This document shows positions 9,683-18,841 of a DNA stretch of 64,000 nucleotides, piece by piece. The stretch is from Amycolatopsis antarctica (GTDB lineage: Bacteria > Actinomycetota > Actinomycetes > Mycobacteriales > Pseudonocardiaceae). The stretch lies in contig NZ_NKYE01000004.1 of the NCBI RefSeq assembly GCF_002262875.1, forward strand, positions 62,001-126,000, given 5' to 3'. Under the pieces are notes generated by a model. The model made no database searches. It was not told the DNA's origin and was given only the letters and a program-made list of their open reading frames with translations. Numbering within the stretch: position 1 is the stretch's first letter; each line of letters opens with the position of its first letter. Both the position numbers and the translations under genes were made by a program.

Positions 9683-9699
9683 TCCGCCGGGCGGGCGGA
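9683..9699 (+). terminator. Short hairpin after the ABC-F gene
   Basis: TCCGCC (9683-9688) and GGCGGA (9694-9699) form a six-pair stem shortly after the stop codon. A weak candidate. Confidence 0.3.
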
Positions 9700-9790
9700 A
9701 CCTCGTCGGCGTGATCGCCTCGACGGCAGTGGCCGGGCACCGGGTGCGGGCCAGGTGGTGACGAGCGGCGGGCCGGTTCGCCGCACCCTT

Positions 9791-9796
9791 TACAGT
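9791..9796 (+). promoter_or_regulatory. Leaderless -10 for the acyl-AMP ligase
   Basis: TACAGT, six bases, then ATG 9803. No clear -35. Confidence 0.5.
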
Positions 9797-9802
9797 TGCC
9801 GC

Positions 9803-11491
9803 ATGAGTCGGTTCGTGGACACGATGGTCGCTTCGGCGACGGCAGACGGTCGGCAGCGTGGGATGGTCACGGGCGAGCCGGGCGAACCCGTCCGCCGCAC
9901 CTGGGCCGAGGTGCACGAACAGGCCCGCCGGATCGCGGGCGGCCTGGCCGGTGGCGGATTCGAGGCCGGGGGCGCGGTCTCGGTGCTCGCGGCGGCTCCC
10001 GCCCTGATCGCGCCGACCGTGCAGGGCGTCTGGCTCGCCGGCGGCAGCGTCACCATGCTGCACCAGCCGACGCAGCGGACCGACCTCGCCGAATGGGCCG
10101 AGGACACCGTGCGGGTGCTGCGGATGATCGGTTCCGAACTCGTCGTGCTGGGCGAGCCGTTCGACGCGCTCGCACCGGTGCTCACCGAGCACGGCATCGG
10201 CTACCTGTTGATCTCCGAGCTGCTCGGCGCCGAGCCGATCGCCGCGCCGGTGCCGTCCGAGGAGGACGCGCCCGCGTTGCTCCAGCTCACCAGTGGTTCC
10301 ACCGCCGACCCCAAAGCCGTGCGGATCACCCACCGCAACCTGTTCGCCAACGTCACGGCGATGGTGGAGCAGGCCGAGTTCGACTTCGACACCGACGTGA
10401 TGGTGTCCTGGCTGCCGACCTTCCACGACATGGGCATGGTCGGCTTCCTCACCGTGCCGATGATCTTCGGCGTCGAACTCGTCAAGATCACCCCCGTCGA
10501 GTTTCTCACCGGCCCGCTGATCTGGCCGAAGCTGATCACCAAGTACGGCGGCACGGCGACGGCAGCCCCCAACTTTGCCTACGCCATCGTCGGGCGCAGG
10601 CTTGCCCGCGTCGACTCCGACGACGACTACGACCTGTCCAGCCTGCGCATCGCGCTGAACGGCGCCGAGCCCATCGACGAGTCCGCCGTCCAGGCCTTCA
10701 CCGACGCCGGTGCCCGCTTCAAGATGCCACCGGAGTGCGTGTTCCCGGCGTACGGCATGGCGGAGGCGACGCTGGCCGTCTCCTTCGCGCCGCTGTTCAC
10801 CGGCCTGACCCTGGACGTCATCGAGGCCGATCCGCTGGAGTCGGAGAACCGGGCCGTCCCGGTGCCCGAGGGCGATCCGCGGCGAGGCACCGACGAGGTG
10901 CGCTCCTTCGCGCTGCTCGGGCACCCGCTGCCCGGTCTGGAAGCCGAGATCGTGGACGCGCGTGGTGACCGGCTCGGTGAGCGGCAGGTCGGCGAGATCC
11001 GGTTGCGCGGCGAGGCCGTCACGCCCGGCTACCTGACGATGGACGGCCCGCTGGCGACCCAGGACGCCGAGGGCTGGCTGGCCACCGGCGACCTCGGCTA
11101 CCTCGTCGACGGGCAGCTCGTGATCTGCGGTCGCAGCAAGGACGTCATCATCATGGGCGGCCGCAACCTGTACCCGACCGACATCGAGCGGGCGGCGACC
11201 TCGGTGGACGGGGTGCGTCCCGGCAACGCCGTGGCCGTCCGCATCGACGCGGGCAGCAGGCGCGAACGCTTCGCCGTGGTGCTGGAGTCCAAGGCGGCGG
11301 GCGACGCGGGCGAGGAGCGCAGGCTGGTGAAGGAGGTGTCCGCCCGCGTCCGGGACGCCGTGGACGCCCGCCCCTACGCCGTCGTCGTGCTCCCCGCGGG
11401 AACGCTGCCGAAGACGCCGTCGGGCAAGGTGAAGCGCGCGGCCACGGCCACGCAGTTCGCCGAGCGGATCAACGGCGCGGCCGCCGGTTAG
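9803..11491 (+). CDS. Fatty acyl-AMP/CoA ligase (FadD/FAAL family)
   Basis: ANL-superfamily adenylating enzyme, 562 residues. Motifs: LLQLTSGSTADPKAV (AMP-binding P-loop), SWLPTFHDMGMVG and FPAYGMAEATLAVSF (both typical of the FAAL group), ATGDLGYLVDGQLVICGRSKDVIIMGGRNLYPTDIE, and the C-terminal lysine in LPKTPSGKVKR. It activates a long-chain fatty acid as acyl-AMP, and the HDMGMVG pattern favours the FAAL type that hands the acyl group to a carrier protein. It occupies the position of the acyl-ligase-like gene (pks16) in mycobacteria. ATG 9803 is preferred over GTG 9755 because a -10 lies six bases upstream. Confidence 0.88.
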   Translation: MSRFVDTMVASATADGRQRGMVTGEPGEPVRRTWAEVHEQARRIAGGLAGGGFEAGGAVSVLAAAPALIAPTVQGVWLAGGSVTMLHQPTQRTDLAEWAEDTVRVLRMIGSELVVLGEPFDALAPVLTEHGIGYLLISELLGAEPIAAPVPSEEDAPALLQLTSGSTADPKAVRITHRNLFANVTAMVEQAEFDFDTDVMVSWLPTFHDMGMVGFLTVPMIFGVELVKITPVEFLTGPLIWPKLITKYGGTATAAPNFAYAIVGRRLARVDSDDDYDLSSLRIALNGAEPIDESAVQAFTDAGARFKMPPECVFPAYGMAEATLAVSFAPLFTGLTLDVIEADPLESENRAVPVPEGDPRRGTDEVRSFALLGHPLPGLEAEIVDARGDRLGERQVGEIRLRGEAVTPGYLTMDGPLATQDAEGWLATGDLGYLVDGQLVICGRSKDVIIMGGRNLYPTDIERAATSVDGVRPGNAVAVRIDAGSRRERFAVVLESKAAGDAGEERRLVKEVSARVRDAVDARPYAVVVLPAGTLPKTPSGKVKRAATATQFAERINGAAAG

Positions 11492-11621
11492 GCCCCGGCT
11501 CGCGGGTACGTCCGAGCGACCCGAACGACCTCGACGACCTGAACGCCCCGCGCGCCGACGAGATCCGGCGGTGGGAAACGTGCACGGGCAACGGATCCAG
11601 CACCGAGGAGCAGCGAATCGC

Positions 11622-12950
11622 ATGGCAGCGCACGACAGCGGATCCGCGGCGGATGGCGCCCTGACCCGCCCCTGGGAAAGCCACGACTTCGGTCGCACGG
11701 TCCACCGCATGCCCCGCCGGGTAGCCCGCCCGTCCACCGTCGAGGAGGTCGCCGAGCTCGTACGCGGCGCGCGCGGCGAGGGCATCGGTGTCGCCGCGCG
11801 TGGGCGCGGGCACGGCATGAACGGGCACGGACTGGTCGAGGACGGCCTGCTGATCGACCTCGGCGATCTCGACGACATCGGCGCCGTGGAACCGGACCGG
11901 GTGCGGGTCGGTGCCGGCGCCACCTGGCACCAGGTGCTCGCCGCGACCACCGCGCACGGACTCACCCCGCCCGCGCTCACCGACTACCTGCACACCTCCG
12001 TCGGTGGCACCCTCTCCGTCGGTGGCGTCGGAGGCATGGCGCTGCACCACGGCATGCAGACCGACAACGTGCTGGCCCTCGAGGTCGTCACCGGCACCGG
12101 CGAACTGGTGACCTGTTCTCCGACGCGGGACCGGGAGCTGTTCGACACGGCGCGTGCCGGGATCGGACAGGTCGGGATCATCGTGCGCGCCACCGTGCGC
12201 CTGGTGCCCGCCTTCAACCACGCGAAGTGGTTCCACCTCGCCTACACCGACACCGCCGCCATGATCGCCGGCCAGCGCACACTGCTGGCCGCGGGCACAC
12301 CCTCGTTCCTGCAAGCCCTCGGCGCCTTCGACGACACCGGCACCTTCATCTGGAGCATCGACGCGGTCTTCTTCACCGACGTCCCCGAGGACGTCACCCC
12401 GGACATCCTCGGCGACGTCCACGCCACCGAGATCACCAGCGACACCCTGCCCTACAGCGCTTTCGCCGACCGGGTCGCGCCCGTGATGGAGCTGCGCCAC
12501 CAGAGCGGGGACTACTGGGCCCCGCATCCCTGGCTCAACCTGTACCTGCCCGACGCGATCGTCGACGCCGAACTGCCCGCCGTCCTCGCCGAGCTGACCC
12601 CGCAGAACATGGGCAGCACCGGCGCCCTGCTCACCTACCCCATCCCCACCGGCAAGGTCACCACTCCCGGTATCCGGCTGCCCGAGGCCGGCACCGCGTG
12701 GCTGATCGCCGTCCTGCACTCCGACGTCGACAAGCAGACCGACGGGCTCGCCACCTGGGAACGCCGCAACCGCGACATCTACGACCGGCTCCGCCGCAGC
12801 GGCGCCACCCAGTACCCGATCAGCCCGCCGACCTTCACCGCGGCCGAGTGGCGCGAGCACTACGGCACGCACTGGGACACCCTTGCCGCCGTCAAGGATC
12901 GCACCGACCCGGACCGGATCCTGACCCCCGGCACCGGCATGTGGAACTGA
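11622..12950 (+). CDS. FAD-binding oxidoreductase, BBE/cytokinin dehydrogenase-like
   Basis: A 442-residue PCMH-type flavoprotein. The N-terminal FAD-binding domain carries RPSTVEEVAELVRGA, a glycine- and histidine-rich loop (GRGHGMNG), and TSVGGTLSVGGVGGMALHHG. The C-terminal half resembles cytokinin dehydrogenase/berberine-bridge substrate domains and ends DRTDPDRILTPGTGMWN. No signal peptide is visible. The start is placed at ATG 11622, with GAGGAG 11 bases upstream. The substrate cannot be assigned. Confidence 0.8.
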   Translation: MAAHDSGSAADGALTRPWESHDFGRTVHRMPRRVARPSTVEEVAELVRGARGEGIGVAARGRGHGMNGHGLVEDGLLIDLGDLDDIGAVEPDRVRVGAGATWHQVLAATTAHGLTPPALTDYLHTSVGGTLSVGGVGGMALHHGMQTDNVLALEVVTGTGELVTCSPTRDRELFDTARAGIGQVGIIVRATVRLVPAFNHAKWFHLAYTDTAAMIAGQRTLLAAGTPSFLQALGAFDDTGTFIWSIDAVFFTDVPEDVTPDILGDVHATEITSDTLPYSAFADRVAPVMELRHQSGDYWAPHPWLNLYLPDAIVDAELPAVLAELTPQNMGSTGALLTYPIPTGKVTTPGIRLPEAGTAWLIAVLHSDVDKQTDGLATWERRNRDIYDRLRRSGATQYPISPPTFTAAEWREHYGTHWDTLAAVKDRTDPDRILTPGTGMWN

Positions 12951-13048
12951 CCGACACCAGCGAATCGCTTACGGCACAACCGATCCGGGAGTACTCGGTC
13001 AACGCTGTCGACGGCCGGCGTACGTCCCGGGGATGTCTCCGGACAGGC

Positions 13049-13390
13049 TCAGGCGTTGCTGCGCAGGCGTCGCCAGATGGACTTGCGGCCGTGCGAGTCC
13101 TCCAGCGCCGGTGCGATGTACGCACGGGCGAAATCCGCCCGTGCGGCCAGCGTGCTTTCCACCTGGCGCAGGAAGGCGTCCACCGCCGCACGGTCGTAGC
13201 CGCGCTTGCCCAGTGGCGCCCTGCCGAAGGCGACGCGGTGCACGTCGTCCGCGGTCAGCCGGTCCTCCCCTTCGAGGGTCTGCGCCACCCGGTGCAGGAA
13301 CGCGTCGACCTCGATCTCGTGGTATCCCTTCGCGCCGAGCGAGGCGGGGGTGAAGCGGATTTCCAGTACGTCCTCAGCGGTCACGGCCAT
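13049..13390 (-). CDS. Small DivIVA-domain protein
   Basis: 113 residues with two copies of the DivIVA N-terminal signature: LGAKGYHEIEVDAFLHRV, then LGKRGYDRAAVDAFLRQV. Each is the short membrane-targeting and coiled-coil-start motif (TIGR DivI1A type) rather than a full-length Wag31. No long coiled-coil follows. It may associate with the polar growth machinery. Its neighbour at 13421 is a paralogue with the same two-motif layout. Confidence 0.8.
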   Translation of the reverse strand: MAVTAEDVLEIRFTPASLGAKGYHEIEVDAFLHRVAQTLEGEDRLTADDVHRVAFGRAPLGKRGYDRAAVDAFLRQVESTLAARADFARAYIAPALEDSHGRKSIWRRLRSNA

Positions 13391-13420
13391 GGCCGGCCTC
13401 GCAATCTCCGTCGGGGTGGA

Positions 13421-13789
13421 TCAGCGGGGATATGACGATGTGGCGGTCGAGCGGCCGGTGGCGTCCTGCCGGGTGGCGGCCGTGGTGGCCTGGTCGTGTT
13501 CGCGGGCGCAGGGCACACCCGGGGCGACGGCGCCGGTGAGGTGCACCAGTTCGTCCTCGACGCGATCGAGGAACTCGTCGACCTCGCGCTCGTCGTAACC
13601 GCGCTTGCCGATCATCGGCCTGCCGAAGATGACGTGGTGCACCTCCGCGGGCGTCAGGTCGTCCTCGCCCCGGAGCGTTCCGGCGATCCGGTCGAGGAAT
13701 TCGTCGACCTGATCACGGGCATACCCGCGCCTGCCGATCGGCGCGTTACGGAACTCGACGTCGTAGACGTCTTCGGCGGACAGCGACAT
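13421..13789 (-). CDS. Small DivIVA-domain protein (paralogue)
   Basis: About 122 residues. It has two DivIVA signatures ([18 protein letters not shown] and [18 protein letters not shown]) and an unstructured tail rich in A, T and R. The start is at the ATG complementary to 13787-13789, which has AGGGAGA upstream; the frame also opens at 13825. With the 13049-13390 gene it forms a tandem pair upstream of nothing obvious in cell division, so its role is unknown beyond the family signature. Confidence 0.78.
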   Translation of the reverse strand: MSLSAEDVYDVEFRNAPIGRRGYARDQVDEFLDRIAGTLRGEDDLTPAEVHHVIFGRPMIGKRGYDEREVDEFLDRVEDELVHLTGAVAPGVPCAREHDQATTAATRQDATGRSTATSSYPR

Positions 13790-13972
13790 CACACGTTCTC
13801 CCTGGTCTCCGGGCCCGGTCCGCATTCCGTCCTACGCGGTCGCGAGCGTCGCCGCCAAGAGCTGGGACGTGGATCGACTCGAACAGGGGCGTGATGTCAA
13901 CGCCAATGGGTGAGTGGCCGGTCACCGATCGCGTTCGCGCACGAGCGGACGCACGGGCACCACCGGGGACGG

Positions 13973-14578
13973 TCAGCCGGCGTGGAAGGCGTTCTGAGCG
14001 GCGGCCAGACCGTGCGCGACGAGCGACTCCACGGCGTCGGCGCAACGGTCGATCTCGAACGCCAGTTCCTTGCGTTCGGTCGTGGAGAAGTCCTTGAGGA
14101 CGTAGTCGGCGGGGTCCATCCGGCCGGGCGGCCTGCCCACGCCGAAGCGCACCCGGTAGTACTCCTTGGTGCCCAGCGACTTGGTGATCGAGCGCAGCCC
14201 GTTGTGGCCGTTGTCGCCACCGCCGAGCTTCAGTTTCAGTGCGCCGTAAGGAAGATCGAGTTCGTCGTGGACGACGACGACCCCGGAGTGCGGGATCTTG
14301 TAGAACCTGGCTGTGCCGACGACGGCGCTGCCGGAGAGGTTCATGAACGACCGGGGCTTGGTCAGCGCGACCTTGCGGCCGGCGAGCCTGCCCTCCAGCA
14401 CGTCCGCGCCGCCCTTGTGCGACTTGAACCGGCCGCCGATCCGGGCGGCGAGTTCGTCGAGCACGAGGAACCCGATGTTGTGCCGGTTGCCCTCGTACCG
14501 GGGCCCGGGATTGCCGAGGCCGGCGAGCAGAATCTGCTCGCCGGCTCCGGGGACATCGGGGGAAGAGGAGTCTTCCAC
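13973..14578 (-). CDS. pth: Peptidyl-tRNA hydrolase
   Basis: 201 residues. It releases peptides from prematurely dropped peptidyl-tRNAs. Family motifs: LLAGLGNPGPRYEGNRHNIGF (with the catalytic His in NRHN), KPRSFMNLSG, VVHDELDLPYG, and GGDNGHNGLRSI. GTG start at 14578 with AGGAGA about nine bases before it. Only 12 bases separate it from the stop of rplY upstream, so rplY-pth is an operon, as in many actinobacteria. Confidence 0.95.
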   Translation of the reverse strand: MEDSSSPDVPGAGEQILLAGLGNPGPRYEGNRHNIGFLVLDELAARIGGRFKSHKGGADVLEGRLAGRKVALTKPRSFMNLSGSAVVGTARFYKIPHSGVVVVHDELDLPYGALKLKLGGGDNGHNGLRSITKSLGTKEYYRVRFGVGRPPGRMDPADYVLKDFSTTERKELAFEIDRCADAVESLVAHGLAAAQNAFHAG

Positions 14579-14590
14579 CGGAGGTTTCTC

Positions 14591-15256
14591 CTACTCGGAG
14601 TCCTCGGCGGGCTGCTCGGTGGCAGCGGCGTCCTCGGTCTCCGGCGCGTCCTCGACGACACCGGCACCCTCGGCGTCGACGTCGGCCTCCATCGAGGCCT
14701 CGGACGGCGCCTCGTTGACGGCGACGACCAGGTACTCGGGGTCGGTCAGCAGCTCGGCGCCCGCGGGGATCTGCACCTGCGAGGCGAAGACCTGCGTACC
14801 GGGCTGTGCGTCGGCGATCGAGACCTCGAACTGCTCCGGAATGTGCAGCGCCTCGACCTCGATGGAGACGGTGTCCAGGTCCTGGGTGACCAGGGTGCCG
14901 GGGGCCGGGTCGCCGGTGAGGACGAGGGGCACGTCGACGGTGACCTTCTCGCCCTTCTTCACCACGAGCAGGTCGACGTGCTCGATGTAGTTGCGCAGCG
15001 GGTGCACGGTGATGGTCTTGGTCAGGGCCAGCTCGGTGCCCTTGTTGCCACCGGCCTCGACGTCCAGGGTGAGGACGGCGTTCTGGCCGTTCTCCCGGAC
15101 GACGCGGGCGAACTCCAGGGCGGGCAGCGCCAGGTGACGCGGGTCCGAGCCATGGCCGTAGAGCACCGCGGGGATCTTGCCGGAGCGACGGGTGCGGCGC
15201 GCTGCGCCCTTGCCGAACTCGGTGCGCGGCTCGACGGACAGACGTACCTCGGACAC
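14591..15256 (-). CDS. rplY: 50S ribosomal protein L25/general stress protein Ctc
   Basis: 221 residues. The N-terminal L25 5S-rRNA-binding domain ([29 protein letters not shown]) is followed by the TL5/CTC C-terminal beta domain, and then an acidic low-complexity tail (from about residue 190) rich in E, A and D. Start GTG 15256 has AAGGAGA nine bases upstream. First gene of the rplY-pth operon. Confidence 0.95.
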   Translation of the reverse strand: MSEVRLSVEPRTEFGKGAARRTRRSGKIPAVLYGHGSDPRHLALPALEFARVVRENGQNAVLTLDVEAGGNKGTELALTKTITVHPLRNYIEHVDLLVVKKGEKVTVDVPLVLTGDPAPGTLVTQDLDTVSIEVEALHIPEQFEVSIADAQPGTQVFASQVQIPAGAELLTDPEYLVVAVNEAPSEASMEADVDAEGAGVVEDAPETEDAAATEQPAEDSE

Positions 15257-15604
15257 GGTGCTGCTCTCCTTGCGGTGGGGATCTCAGGCAATGGTGCTGT
15301 GGCTTCGATGGTGCTGTGCGTTCCGATGCTGTGTGCCGGCCCGAAGTTCTCGGGCTTCCGGCCTCTCGGCGGCGAGTTCCACAAAACGTGCACGACGGGG
15401 TGGCTGCTCAAGCCGCCGCGTCGATCACGCCGGGCACCATGTGCGCGTGGAGCCCGCCTCGCCGAGACAACCTGAACAGTGTAGAGCAGGCGCGGCGAAT
15501 GCGACCGAGGCGGGTGCGCCGAACCGGGAACCGGGTGTGCGTACGCCACGTCACAACGGCGCTCGCCCGGCCGGGTCGAGTGAGCCGGTCGAGCGGGGTG
15601 GCGC
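15257..15604. other. 348-base divergent intergenic region
   Basis: Lies between rplY (reverse) and the lipoprotein gene (forward). On the reverse strand TACACT (15478-15483) is a good -10 and would give rplY a leader of about 215 bases. No RNA element or repeat is recognised in the leader. The final 100 bases before 15605 show no clear promoter. Confidence 0.35.
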
Positions 15605-16681
15605 ATGGGCGGGCCGAGGGGTGTCGCGGCGATCGTGGTCATCGGCTGCGCACTGCTCAGTGGCTGTCAGGTGCTGGTGGACGGGGAGAGCGGACCGAGC
15701 GAGGACGGGCTGCGGCGGGCGAACGCCCAGGCGGACGAGCGGCGGGCGATCGACGAGGCCCTGCGGACGCTCGGTGCCGCCGGTGCGCTCACCTACCGCG
15801 GCACCGGTCAGGACGGGGCCGCGCTCGCGCTTACCGCGGGGAAGAACGGGACGCTGTTCGGTGCGCTGCCGATGGCGGGCCACACCGTGCGGCTGGCTGT
15901 CGCGAGTGGACGGACGTTCGTGTCGGCGCCGGTGGAGTTCTGGGCCGCCAACGGTTCCGGCGATCCGGCCGCCTACGGCGGGCACTGGACCGGGGCTGAT
16001 CCCGCGGAGCTGCCGTTGCCGCCGTCCGCGCTGGCCCCGCCGGAACTGGAGCGGACGCTGCGCGCGGCGGCCGGACGCCGGGACGTTCTCGCCGAGCCGG
16101 TGCGCGGGGTCGAGAACGGCACCGAGGTGTTCGCCGTCGACACTCCCGGCGGCGGCTTCGCCGTCACCGCGGCCGCCCCGAGCACCCTCACCCGGGTGTC
16201 CGGCGCGCTGCTGGGCGCCTCCGGTGCGGGCGAACTGCGGCTGGAGACCCCGGCCGCCGACACACTGACGGCCGTGCGCGCGGAGTTCGAGGCCGAGCTG
16301 CCCGCTCTGGTCCAGTCCGTCGACTCGGCGGCGTCGGTCTCGGCGTTTCCCAATGACAACAAGGTCGAGTGCGCACCGAACGGTTCCTGTACGACGACGG
16401 TGCAGGCGGGCAACACCGTCGGCTCGGACAGCACCGGATCGGTACGGATCGTGCTGCGGGCCAAGGTGTCGGCCGACGGACTCGGCGAGCAGACCTGCAC
16501 GGCGGAGGCGATGGCCGCGCCGAACGCCGTGGTCCCGGTGTCCTGCGAGGTCCGGTTCCAGGTACCCGCGCGCACGGCGCGGTACCAGGTGCTCTCCGTT
16601 CCGACGGTGACCGGGCAGGGCATCTCCGGTGGCGACGTGGAGGAGTTGCGCCGTTCGGTGCTGGCCGACCTCGCGGGCTGA
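15605..16681 (+). CDS. Putative lipoprotein of unknown function
   Basis: 358 residues with a lipoprotein signal: hydrophobic AAIVVIGCALL then lipobox LSGC, giving a mature N-terminal cysteine near residue 21. The rest is secreted and alternates beta-rich segments with acidic and alanine-rich helices. It has a pair of cysteines at CAPNGSC (about residue 256-262) and further ones at QTC and VSC that could form disulphides. It stands at the place of lpqT in mycobacteria but in the opposite orientation, and I see no clear relation. No family assigned. Confidence 0.75.
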   Translation: MGGPRGVAAIVVIGCALLSGCQVLVDGESGPSEDGLRRANAQADERRAIDEALRTLGAAGALTYRGTGQDGAALALTAGKNGTLFGALPMAGHTVRLAVASGRTFVSAPVEFWAANGSGDPAAYGGHWTGADPAELPLPPSALAPPELERTLRAAAGRRDVLAEPVRGVENGTEVFAVDTPGGGFAVTAAAPSTLTRVSGALLGASGAGELRLETPAADTLTAVRAEFEAELPALVQSVDSAASVSAFPNDNKVECAPNGSCTTTVQAGNTVGSDSTGSVRIVLRAKVSADGLGEQTCTAEAMAAPNAVVPVSCEVRFQVPARTARYQVLSVPTVTGQGISGGDVEELRRSVLADLAG

Positions 16682-16690
16682 CGGTGACGG

Positions 16691-17077
16691 TTACCCGGTG
16701 CGGGTGGCGTGCTCGCCGCGGGCGGTGACGATCTCGTGCACGTGGCTCTCGGCCCAGTCGCGCACGGCCTGGATCGGTTCGCGCAGGGAGTGGCCGAGCG
16801 TGGTCAGTTCGTAGGTGACCTTCGGCGGAATCTGCGGGTACACGGTGCGCACCAGCAGCCCGTCGCGTTCCAGCGCGCGCAGGGTCTGGGTGAGCACCTT
16901 GGCCGCGACGCCGCCGACACCCTCGCGCAGCTCGCCGAACCGCAGCGGCCCGTCCCGCAGCAGGTGCACCACGAGCACCGTCCACTTGTCGCCGATGCGA
17001 TCCAGGACGAGCCGGGTCGGACAGTTCGGATCGGTGATGTCACCACGAAACCATTCGCTGACCTGTTCGGTAACCAC
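16691..17077 (-). CDS. HxlR-family transcriptional regulator
   Basis: 128 residues with the HxlR-type winged helix: CPTRLVLDRIGDKWTVLVVHLLRDGPLRFGELREGVGGVAAKVLTQTLRALERDGLLVR, split here only by the usual helix boundaries (cysteine at residue 19). HxlR proteins sense aldehydes, quinones or redox state. GTG 17077 has no Shine-Dalgarno; the -10-like TATAGA ends six bases upstream, suggesting a leaderless mRNA. It is divergent from the NAD(P)-binding gene at 17175, its likely target, with nested inverted repeats between them. Confidence 0.85.
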   Translation of the reverse strand: MVTEQVSEWFRGDITDPNCPTRLVLDRIGDKWTVLVVHLLRDGPLRFGELREGVGGVAAKVLTQTLRALERDGLLVRTVYPQIPPKVTYELTTLGHSLREPIQAVRDWAESHVHEIVTARGEHATRTG

Positions 17078-17122
17078 AAGGTATCTATAGCACGTTGAAG
17101 TGCTTGATTACCAATGGTTACC
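17069..17122. promoter_or_regulatory. Nested dyads between HxlR and NAD(P)-binding genes
   Basis: Inner repeat AGCAC (17089-17093), six bases, GTGCT (17100-17104). Outer repeat GGTAACC (17069-17075) and GGTTACC (17116-17122). Both share almost the same centre. The palindromic CTATAG (17085-17090) provides a -10 in either direction. This is a likely autoregulatory operator. Confidence 0.55.
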
Positions 17123-17174
17123 GTCGGCTTCACGGGACCGCGACCCACGCGGCCGGGAGCAGGGAGCGACGACG

Positions 17175-17822
17175 ATGGCGAGACTGGTGCTGTTCGGGGC
17201 GACGGGGTACGCCGGGACCCGGATCCGGGAGGAGGCGCTGCGGCGCGGGCACGAGGTGGTGGCCGTCGCCAGGGACACCACGGCGCTCGCCGGCGGGCCG
17301 GGGGTGACGGTCCGCCAGGGTTCCCTGCACGACGAGGCGTTCGTGCGCGAGACGGCCGTAGGAGCGGACGTGCTCGTCTGCGCGATCCCGGGCAGGCCGC
17401 TGGACGGTGCGACACTGCTCGACGCGGTGCCCGTTCTGGTCGCCGCGGCGGCCGCGCAGGACGCGCGCCTCGGTGTCGTCGGCGGGGCGGGCAGCCTGCG
17501 CACGAGTGCGGACGGGCCGAAGCTGATCGACACGCCGGAGTTCCCCGAAGCGTTCAAGCTGGAGGCCGGAAGTCACTCCGAGGTGCTGGATGCCTTGCGT
17601 GCCAACGGTTCCGCGGCAGACTGGTTCTATCTCAGCCCGGCGGCGGGGTTCGGTGCGCACACGCCGGGCCGACGCCGCGGAACTTACCGGGTCGGCGGCG
17701 AGGTGTTGCTGAGCGACGAGGAGGGCGTCTCCGCGATCGGCGGCGAGGACTTCGCCACCGCCTTCGTGGACGAGATCGAGCGGCCGGCGCACCACCGGCA
17801 GCGGTTCACCGTCGCGTACTGA
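17175..17822 (+). CDS. NAD(P)H-binding protein (atypical SDR, YwnB/NmrA-like)
   Basis: 215 residues with a Rossmann fold: the N-terminal LVLFGATGYAGTRI glycine motif, then VTVRQGSLHDEAFV and GVVGGAGSLR typical of the COG2910 group. The frame opens at 17100, but ATG 17175 is chosen because AGGGAG lies eight bases upstream and the homologous region starts there. Divergent partner of the HxlR regulator, a very common arrangement in actinomycetes, in which the product is thought to detoxify quinones or electrophiles. Confidence 0.82.
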   Translation: MARLVLFGATGYAGTRIREEALRRGHEVVAVARDTTALAGGPGVTVRQGSLHDEAFVRETAVGADVLVCAIPGRPLDGATLLDAVPVLVAAAAAQDARLGVVGGAGSLRTSADGPKLIDTPEFPEAFKLEAGSHSEVLDALRANGSAADWFYLSPAAGFGAHTPGRRRGTYRVGGEVLLSDEEGVSAIGGEDFATAFVDEIERPAHHRQRFTVAY

Positions 17823-17824
17823 GG

Positions 17825-18694
17825 TCAGCGGCCCTTCAGCTCCGCCAGGACGGGAGCGAACTCCTCCAGATACGGCTCGAAGACCGTGACGTAGGAGAAG
17901 CCGTACCGCTCCCGCCTGGCGAGCAGCTGCTCGGCCAGCAGTGCGCGTTCGCCGAGCAGGAGCTGGGGCGCTTCCAGCAGCTCGTCGACGTCCAGGATCC
18001 GTTGCGGCAGAAGGGCTTTCCAGCGTGCCGCGGCTTCGCGCCGATCACCGGTGACGGCCACGTGCTGGACGAGCATGTTCAGTTCGACGTGCTGGGCCCG
18101 GGCACCCGCGCGCTCGCGGAAGAAGGCCACCCGCTCGTCCATCTCCTCGGCGCCGGCCAGCAGGAACGTGCCCGGCGAGTGGCCGGGCGCGTGCCGCAGG
18201 CCGGAGAACCCGGCGATGTCGGCGTGGTCCGCGGCCAGTCCGAGTGTTCCGTCGCCGTGCCCGGCGAGCAGGATCGGTGGCATGGCGGTCTCCGCGCCGA
18301 TCCGGTCGCGGAGTTCGCCGAGCGTGGCCTCCAGCCTGCGCACCCGCCCGGCGGCGGGCAGCCACGGCAGCCCCGCCTCGTCGAACTCCGCCTTCATGTG
18401 GCCCGCGCCCAGCCCCAGATCCAGCCGGTCGCCGGTGAGCCGCGCGGTGCTGACGATGTCGCGGGCGAGCAGCGCCGGGTTGTAGAACGGCACGTTGAGC
18501 ACCAGTGAACCGACCCGCACGTGCTCGGTGACGGCCGCCGCCACCGCGAGTGCGGGCAGCGGTGCGGGCCCGCCCAGATGGTCCGGCACGGTGATCACGT
18601 CGTAGCCGAGTTCCTCCGCCCGGCGGCACTTCGCCACCCACTCGGCGCGCTCGCCGATCGCTCGCATGCTGACGCCGAACCGGAACTCCCGCAC
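17825..18694 (-). CDS. LLM-class flavin/F420-dependent oxidoreductase
   Basis: 289-residue luciferase-like monooxygenase-fold protein of the TIGR03621 type: N-terminal FRFGVSM, WVAKCRRAEELGYDVITVPDHLG, VGSLVLNVPFYNPALLARDI, and LGLGAGHMKAEFDEAGLPW. The cofactor is FMN or F420; sequence alone does not settle which. The start is at GTG 18694 with GGAGG five bases upstream; the open frame reaches 18808 without support. Its stop lies two bases from the stop of the convergent NAD(P)-binding gene. Confidence 0.85.
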   Translation of the reverse strand: MREFRFGVSMRAIGERAEWVAKCRRAEELGYDVITVPDHLGGPAPLPALAVAAAVTEHVRVGSLVLNVPFYNPALLARDIVSTARLTGDRLDLGLGAGHMKAEFDEAGLPWLPAAGRVRRLEATLGELRDRIGAETAMPPILLAGHGDGTLGLAADHADIAGFSGLRHAPGHSPGTFLLAGAEEMDERVAFFRERAGARAQHVELNMLVQHVAVTGDRREAAARWKALLPQRILDVDELLEAPQLLLGERALLAEQLLARRERYGFSYVTVFEPYLEEFAPVLAELKGR

Positions 18695-18787
18695 ACGCAC
18701 CTCCGCCGTCTCGTCTGCCGGTGACGCTATCCGGGCAACGGTTGCCGCGTCAGCGGAGTTCGCTCTCGGCGTGCGCCCCCGGGACGA

Positions 18788-18826
18788 CCGCGAGGCGGGC
18801 CCCGACAACGGGAGCCCGCCTCGCGG
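18788..18826 (-). terminator. Terminator after prs
   Basis: A 13-bp stem, CCGCGAGGCGGGC (18788-18800) with GCCCGCCTCGCGG (18814-18826), and a 13-base loop, 16 bases beyond the prs stop on the reverse strand. Confidence 0.65.
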
Positions 18827-18841
18827 GGGTCGCCGGAACGC

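Noticed and set aside
8627-11980. A 1117-residue reverse-strand open frame
   Set aside because: It is antisense to the ABC-F and acyl-ligase genes, is rich in R, H and low-complexity sequence, and has no family motifs. It is a high-GC shadow.
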